Shown here one piece after another: positions 59,867-64,000 of a stretch of DNA of 64,000 nucleotides (the stretch's first letter is position 1; each line of letters begins with the position of its first letter). The notes beneath the pieces are model-generated. The model saw nothing but the letters and a program-made list of their open reading frames with translations, had not been told where the DNA came from and searched no databases. The position numbers and the translations under genes were made by a program. Source of the DNA: an uncultured Aquimarina sp. (GTDB lineage: Bacteria; Bacteroidota; Bacteroidia; Flavobacteriales; Flavobacteriaceae); the NCBI RefSeq assembly GCF_947492405.1, contig NZ_CANLMP010000007.1:310001-374000 (forward strand), written 5' to 3'.

Positions 59867-60814
59867 TTATTCGTAAAGATAGTTTCCCGCCGCGTCACCC
59901 ATTTTTCTCATATTATGACCAACATTAGGAATTACTTTTAGTTCCCAATTAAATAGATAGCCCATTTCTTTGGCTTTTGATTTGGCAACTTTAAAAAAGT
60001 ACTTTGCTCTTGCCAATCTATGTAATCCTTGCTTATCAACAGTTTTGGAGCGCAGTAAAATTCCGCCGGTTTCATTTTCATTATCTAATTCTCCAACAAA
60101 AATTGTTAGTTTTTGTAAAAAAGCTTCTTTCAAATTTTCTTTTGAAAGATTAAGATCTTCTATACCAAACGGATATTTTGTGTCAAAGTCAGTTAATGTA
60201 TAACTGCCGGAGTTTGCAGCAATTATTCTATTTGCTTTCGATTTGGTATGCAAAATAGCAAATCGATGCAATATTTGCCCTCCTGCAGAATGCCCGAATA
60301 TATCATAACTTTTTTGAGAACTATTTAGAGCAGTTATCGCTGATTCAAATATGGTATCGAAATCGTGATATATCCATGTTGTTTTATCTAGATTTAGTTG
60401 GATAGAAGTTTTGTCTTCATCAAGATAGACCTGATTTGTGTTTTCAATAAAAGATATGCTTTCGCGGGTATTTACATCTTTGACAATTCCTCCCAGATGA
60501 TAATCTTCATATGGATATGCTATTTCAGGATAACTGGGAGATAAGATTAGGATATTATGCTTTTCCGATTCCTCAATCCAACTATCTCGATAACTATCAC
60601 CATTTCTGCCAGACCCCGGAATGACTAATAGTACTTTTGATGAGGGGTTAAATTTTTTTGGTTTGTAATAATAAACAGTAATGATTTTGTTTTCATTTCC
60701 TTTACCTCCTTTAACGGTAAATGTTCCCGGACCTTCTTGGATTGAAATTTCTTTATTTTGACTAAATGTAAAAGATACACAAGCTAAAATTATAAGGTAT
60801 ACTATTCGTTTCAT
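59867..60814 (-). CDS. secreted alpha/beta hydrolase (PHB-depolymerase-like)
   Basis: 315-residue exported hydrolase with signal peptide (about 1-18, ending TFSQ). VLLVIPGSGRNGDSYRDSWIEESEKHNILILSPSYPE is the oxyanion region, the nucleophile is in DIFGHSAGGQI (Ser about 176), acid in IFVGELDNENETGG, and base in PNVGHNMRKMG. Length and order resemble secreted esterases of the poly-hydroxybutyrate depolymerase/feruloyl-esterase type. Monocistronic; substrate not known. Confidence 0.88.
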   Translation of the reverse strand: MKRIVYLIILACVSFTFSQNKEISIQEGPGTFTVKGGKGNENKIITVYYYKPKKFNPSSKVLLVIPGSGRNGDSYRDSWIEESEKHNILILSPSYPEIAYPYEDYHLGGIVKDVNTRESISFIENTNQVYLDEDKTSIQLNLDKTTWIYHDFDTIFESAITALNSSQKSYDIFGHSAGGQILHRFAILHTKSKANRIIAANSGSYTLTDFDTKYPFGIEDLNLSKENLKEAFLQKLTIFVGELDNENETGGILLRSKTVDKQGLHRLARAKYFFKVAKSKAKEMGYLFNWELKVIPNVGHNMRKMGDAAGNYLYE

Positions 60815-61022
60815 TTTGATATAAATTTTAATGTTTTATCAAAAATTGAAAATTTATAGTCTATTATTTTTTGATATCGATTACTTAGATAAGTAAATGC
60901 CTAGAAAAGTAGTTTTCAAAGACCAATTATGTTTGTCATTAAAACTCGACAATTCATCAGTTTTATGGAGTTATTCGTCGATAATTAAAAATAATCTAGA
61001 CATATTGATTACTTTAGATTAT

Positions 61023-62114
61023 ATGGTTTTTGATTGGATCTTTTTGGAAAAACTAATAGAAAGAATACAGAAAAAAGAATGGATTAAGCATTTGATTTTT
61101 TGGGTTGTAGTAGTACTAAGTTTTATTGCAAGAGATCGAATCCTTGATGAACATACTTTGTATACATCCTGGGTTCGTCAGGTATGTCTTTTAATTCCGC
61201 AACTAATCGGATCCTATTTTTTAGCATATTATTGGATTCCAAAATATATTGTTAGTAGTAAGAAGTTCCTATATATATTATTTCTGTTTTTGATTGTATA
61301 CATTACTATTGTTTTAGCAAGATATTTAATTATTCATGTTTCAGAAACCCTTACCAGAACGTTACCTTATAGACGAGAATCTTTAGTAGAAATAGTATTG
61401 GATTGGAAGAAATTATTATCAGAATATTTCACTCCTATTTATGTTGTGGTATTAGGGTTTCTTTTTATAAAATTCTTTATTCATTATATAGAGGCTAAAC
61501 AAAAAACGTTACAAATCGATAAAGAAAAAATTGAAACAGAATTAAATTTATTAAAAGCACAACTAAACCCTCATTTTTTGTTTAATACCTTGAATAATAT
61601 ATACCTTCTAGCGTTAGAAAACTCTTCAAAAACTGCTTACTCTATTGAAAAATTATCTGAGATTCTGGATTATATTTTGTACCGATGCACGGATAAATAT
61701 GGTTCGTTAAGAGCTGATGTAAAGATGTTGGAGAACTATATAGAACTAGAAAAGTTGAGGTATGATGATCGATTACAAGTGACTCTAGAAAAACATATAG
61801 AAAAAGATATAAATATAGCACCACTGATTCTGCTCTCTTTTGTAGAAAATGCTTTTAAGCACGGTGCTGGAGAGGATAGCGGTTCTCCTAAGATCAATAT
61901 TTTGATTAGGTATACTAATGGATTATTTATATTTAATATCTCTAATACTGTTGATGCTGTACCAGATGATAGTCAAAAAAAGAAAATCGGACTTGCTAAT
62001 ATCAAAAAGCAGTTAGATTTATTATATGATAACCGATATAAATTAGAAATAAATAATAACCAGAAAGGTTTATTTGTGGTCGAGTTGAAAATAGAAATTA
62101 CTGATGAAAACTAG
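61023..62114 (+). CDS. LytS-type sensor histidine kinase
   Basis: 363-residue membrane sensor. Four membrane segments (about 22-38, 50-72, 80-103, 140-160), then the phospho-acceptor His184 in QLNPHFLFNTLNNIY, N-box LILLSFVENAFKHGAG, and IGLANIKKQLDLLYD. The start at ATG 61023 (MVFDWIFLEKLIERIQKKEW) is preferred over ATG 60897, which would add 42 residues unlike family members; this is not certain. The stop overlaps the regulator start by 11 bases, so both proteins are translationally coupled. Confidence 0.9.
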   Translation: MVFDWIFLEKLIERIQKKEWIKHLIFWVVVVLSFIARDRILDEHTLYTSWVRQVCLLIPQLIGSYFLAYYWIPKYIVSSKKFLYILFLFLIVYITIVLARYLIIHVSETLTRTLPYRRESLVEIVLDWKKLLSEYFTPIYVVVLGFLFIKFFIHYIEAKQKTLQIDKEKIETELNLLKAQLNPHFLFNTLNNIYLLALENSSKTAYSIEKLSEILDYILYRCTDKYGSLRADVKMLENYIELEKLRYDDRLQVTLEKHIEKDINIAPLILLSFVENAFKHGAGEDSGSPKINILIRYTNGLFIFNISNTVDAVPDDSQKKKIGLANIKKQLDLLYDNRYKLEINNNQKGLFVVELKIEITDEN

Positions 62115-62814
62115 ATGTTTACTTGTTGATGATGAACCGCTGGCAATCCGGTTGCTAGAAAATCATATTTCTAAAATAGATTCTTTAGAGGTAGTTGCTA
62201 CTTGCAATAACGCAATCAAAGCGCTGGAGATTTTAAAAAAAGAGCAGGTTGATTTATTATTTTTAGATATAAAAATGCCAAACATTACAGGATTAGAATT
62301 TCTAAAAACCTTAAAAACACCTCCGAGAACTATCATTACCACAGCATACAGGGAATATGCATTAGAGGGGTATGATTTAGATATTTTAGATTATTTGCTG
62401 AAGCCTATTACTTTCGAAAGATTTTTTAGAGCAATAGAACGTTTTTTTAGAAATGAACAAGAGACGTTTTCGTTTTCTAAAAAAAATATGGAATCTACAG
62501 AAGAATGTTTATTTGTAAAAACTGGGAATAAATATCATAAAATACATCCTGATGACATTATGTATATAGAAAGTCTAAAGGATTATATAAAAATATATAC
62601 GGATACAAAAGAGATACAAACGAAATATAAAATCAGTGATTTTGAAAAAGTACTCCCCAAAAAATCATTTTTAAGAATTCATAGATCTTTCATTATTAAC
62701 TTAGATAAAATAACAGCCTATACACAGCATGATATAGAACTAGGTCTTATAGAAGTTCCTATTGGAATTAGCTATAAGGAAAAAGTATATTCTCATCTAA
62801 AAATCAAAAAGTAA
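62104..62814 (+). CDS. LytTR response regulator
   Basis: 236-residue regulator: receiver with acidic pocket DDE (9-11), phospho-acceptor Asp55 in LFLDIKMP and the LLKPITF lysine, then a LytTR DNA-binding domain (IMYIESLKDYIKIYTDTKEI, FLRIHRSFIINLDKI, IEVPIGISYKEKV). Partner of the overlapping kinase gene. The likely target is not evident; the divergent hydrolase gene (60814, -) or the pair itself are the nearest candidates. Confidence 0.95.
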   Translation: MKTRCLLVDDEPLAIRLLENHISKIDSLEVVATCNNAIKALEILKKEQVDLLFLDIKMPNITGLEFLKTLKTPPRTIITTAYREYALEGYDLDILDYLLKPITFERFFRAIERFFRNEQETFSFSKKNMESTEECLFVKTGNKYHKIHPDDIMYIESLKDYIKIYTDTKEIQTKYKISDFEKVLPKKSFLRIHRSFIINLDKITAYTQHDIELGLIEVPIGISYKEKVYSHLKIKK

Positions 62815-62854
62815 TTTGATAATTATGGTCCTATATCAATTAATAAATTAACAG

Positions 62855-62885
62855 TTGAACATGCGAGAACAAACCCCTACATTTG
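62855..62885 (+). promoter_or_regulatory. promoter of the beta-ketoacyl synthase gene
   Basis: TTG at 62855-62857, a 20-base spacer and TACATTTG at 62878-62885. The -7 box lies within an inverted repeat GAACAAA (62867-62873) / TTTGTTC (62882-62888), a possible operator. RNA start about 62891 fits a start codon at 62898. Confidence 0.65.
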
Positions 62886-62897
62886 TTCAAAAATTAA

Positions 62898-64000
62898 GTG
62901 TTGCAAAACCCAATATCGATAACTGGAATTTCATCTATATCCCCTCTAGGAATTTCATCTGAGGAGATCTGGAATTTATATAAACAATCATCACATCAGA
63001 TTACTTTTGAAGATTTTGCGGGTAGTATAGCTCCTGTTGCTAAGTTAAATTCGGTGACAAAACAAGAGATCAAAAAACTTAAAGACGAGAATTCTCAGTA
63101 TGCTTGTTTGGATGATTCTGTTTTATTTGCAGTTTTCGCTGCAAGAAACGCTATAAAAGATGCAAACTGGGAAGGAGAATTTAATTACGGGATTAATGTT
63201 GGCTCTTCTAGAGGAGCAACGGGTCTTTTTGAGAAGTATCACAAAGAATTTTTAGAGACCAATCAATCATCTACATTAAGCTCACCCACTACTACTTTGG
63301 GCAATATATCTTCTTGGATTGCACAGGATTTAAGATCTAAAGGTCCGGATATAAGTCATTCTATTACGTGTTCTACTGCTTTGCACGCAGTACTAAATGG
63401 TATTGCTTGGCTTCAGTCTGGTTTAAGCGATAAGTTTTTAGTAGGAGGAAGTGAAGCTCCACTAACTCCTTTTACGATTGCCCAGATGAAAGCTCTTAAG
63501 ATTTATGCTTCAGTTAGAAAAGAAGCCTACCCTTGTCAAGCGATGAACTGGAATAAAACCAGAAATTCTATGTTTTTAGGAGAAGGAGCAGGTGTTGCTT
63601 GTTTAGAAAATGGAATTAAAGAAAATGCGCTGGCATTAATCTCAGGTATTGGATACGCTACAGAAGCATTAACACATAATATATCAATATCTACAAAGGC
63701 GGATTGTTTTCAGAGGTCTATGAAAATGGCTCTAAGAACAACCGATTTAAAAGAAGTTGATGCAATAGTATTGCATGCTCCTGGAACTGTAAAGGGTGAC
63801 CAGGCAGAATATAATGCCATTAAAACTATTTTCGGAGATCAGACCCCAGCATTAACAACCAATAAATGGAAAATTGGTCACACATTTGGAGCGAGTGGAA
63901 TTTTAAGCATGGAGTTAGCTATTTTAATGATGAAACATCAGGAATTTATACCAGTCCCTTATGTAGATCATAAAGTAATTCCCAAAAAGTTGAATAAAAT
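62898..64000 (+). CDS. beta-ketoacyl synthase (3' end outside window)
   Basis: Open frame running off the window (367+ residues). It begins LQNPISITGISSISPLG, the usual KAS N-terminus. The condensing triad is Cys158 in ITCSTALHAV, His293 in VLHAPGT (usually HGTGT) and His328 in KIGHTFGASG. VGGSEAPLTPFTIAQMKAL is also typical. The start is GTG 62898, the first possible start after an in-frame stop at 62895; TTG 62901 is the alternative. In related genomes a synthase of this kind lies with biotin genes (from memory), so a role in pimeloyl-chain formation is proposed. It is transcribed from its own promoter. Confidence 0.88.
   Translation, partial: MLQNPISITGISSISPLGISSEEIWNLYKQSSHQITFEDFAGSIAPVAKLNSVTKQEIKKLKDENSQYACLDDSVLFAVFAARNAIKDANWEGEFNYGINVGSSRGATGLFEKYHKEFLETNQSSTLSSPTTTLGNISSWIAQDLRSKGPDISHSITCSTALHAVLNGIAWLQSGLSDKFLVGGSEAPLTPFTIAQMKALKIYASVRKEAYPCQAMNWNKTRNSMFLGEGAGVACLENGIKENALALISGIGYATEALTHNISISTKADCFQRSMKMALRTTDLKEVDAIVLHAPGTVKGDQAEYNAIKTIFGDQTPALTTNKWKIGHTFGASGILSMELAILMMKHQEFIPVPYVDHKVIPKKLNK

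Noticed and set aside
60897..61022. Upstream ATG start for the second LytS-type kinase
   Set aside because: The extra 42 residues do not resemble the family; ATG 61023 gives the usual short N-terminus before the first membrane segment. Some doubt remains.
62861..62962. 34-codon open frame starting ATG before the beta-ketoacyl synthase
   Set aside because: It starts upstream of the predicted RNA start, covers the -7 promoter box, overlaps the synthase in another frame and has no family-like features.
1..64000. CRISPR arrays, tRNA/rRNA genes, prophage or insertion sequences
   Set aside because: No regularly spaced repeats, cloverleaf-type sequences, integrases or transposases were seen on either strand.

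Overview
The window is AT-rich chromosomal DNA from a Bacteroidota bacterium, almost certainly a marine member of Flavobacteriaceae; an Aquimarina-like genus is my guess, not a demonstration. Support comes from TonB-dependent receptors with a carboxypeptidase-regulatory N-terminal domain, a DUF4270 lipoprotein beside glmS, an isolated atpD-atpC pair, LytS/LytTR sensor-regulator pairs, permease-M1 aminopeptidase fusions, and promoters of the Bacteroidota form TTG-N17-23-TAnnTTTG. No rRNA, tRNA, CRISPR array, transposase or integrase was found.

Layout. 1-6.2 kb: the end of a CHAT-domain protein, exonuclease III, an OmpA-like lipoprotein and several small unknown genes, with intergenic repeats. 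6.2-12 kb: an empty stretch holding three tandem hairpins, a Tas-type aldo/keto reductase, an unknown secreted protein, RadA, and an esterase-fold protein whose nucleophile serine is replaced by aspartate. 12-19 kb: a leftward panC-panD-flippase-like operon, divergent from a rightward operon of a short GT5-like protein, a DUF4270 lipoprotein and glmS. 19-29 kb: three tandem paralogous TonB receptors followed by an SGNH hydrolase lipoprotein, probably one uptake locus. 29-33 kb: a membrane fatty-acid-hydroxylase-type enzyme, atpD, atpC and a membrane LytTR regulator whose ATG abuts the atpC terminator. 33-42.5 kb: a membrane-anchored hydrolase, an ABC permease/M1 peptidase fusion with its ATPase, and a divergent LytS/LytTR pair that may control it. 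42.5-46 kb: an S9 peptidase and an acetyltransferase. 52.7-64 kb: a DEAD-box helicase, bioF-bioD-bioA, small lipoprotein and membrane genes, a hydrolase, a second LytS/LytTR pair and a truncated beta-ketoacyl synthase gene.

The most notable system is at 46.2-52.7 kb: a WGR/HEAT-repeat protein, a winged-helix plus SWIM zinc-finger protein, and a retron-type reverse transcriptase (NAxxH, YVDD, VTG motifs). Between the second and third genes lies a 233-nt stretch with all the hallmarks of an msr-msd RNA: 14-bp a1/a2 terminal repeats, an msr stem-loop, a long msd hairpin with a perfect 21-bp core, and its own promoter placing the RNA start at a1. This matches, from memory, the type XIII retrons (ARM + WHSWIM + RT), a predicted antiphage class; the ncRNA boundaries given here were read directly from the sequence.

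Other points: a dispersed intergenic repeat lies in frame inside bioF; two terminators are perfect loopless palindromes of 56 and 44 bp; two genes look leaderless; and the beta-ketoacyl synthase likely linked to biotin synthesis is separated from bioFDA by about 5.5 kb of unrelated genes.
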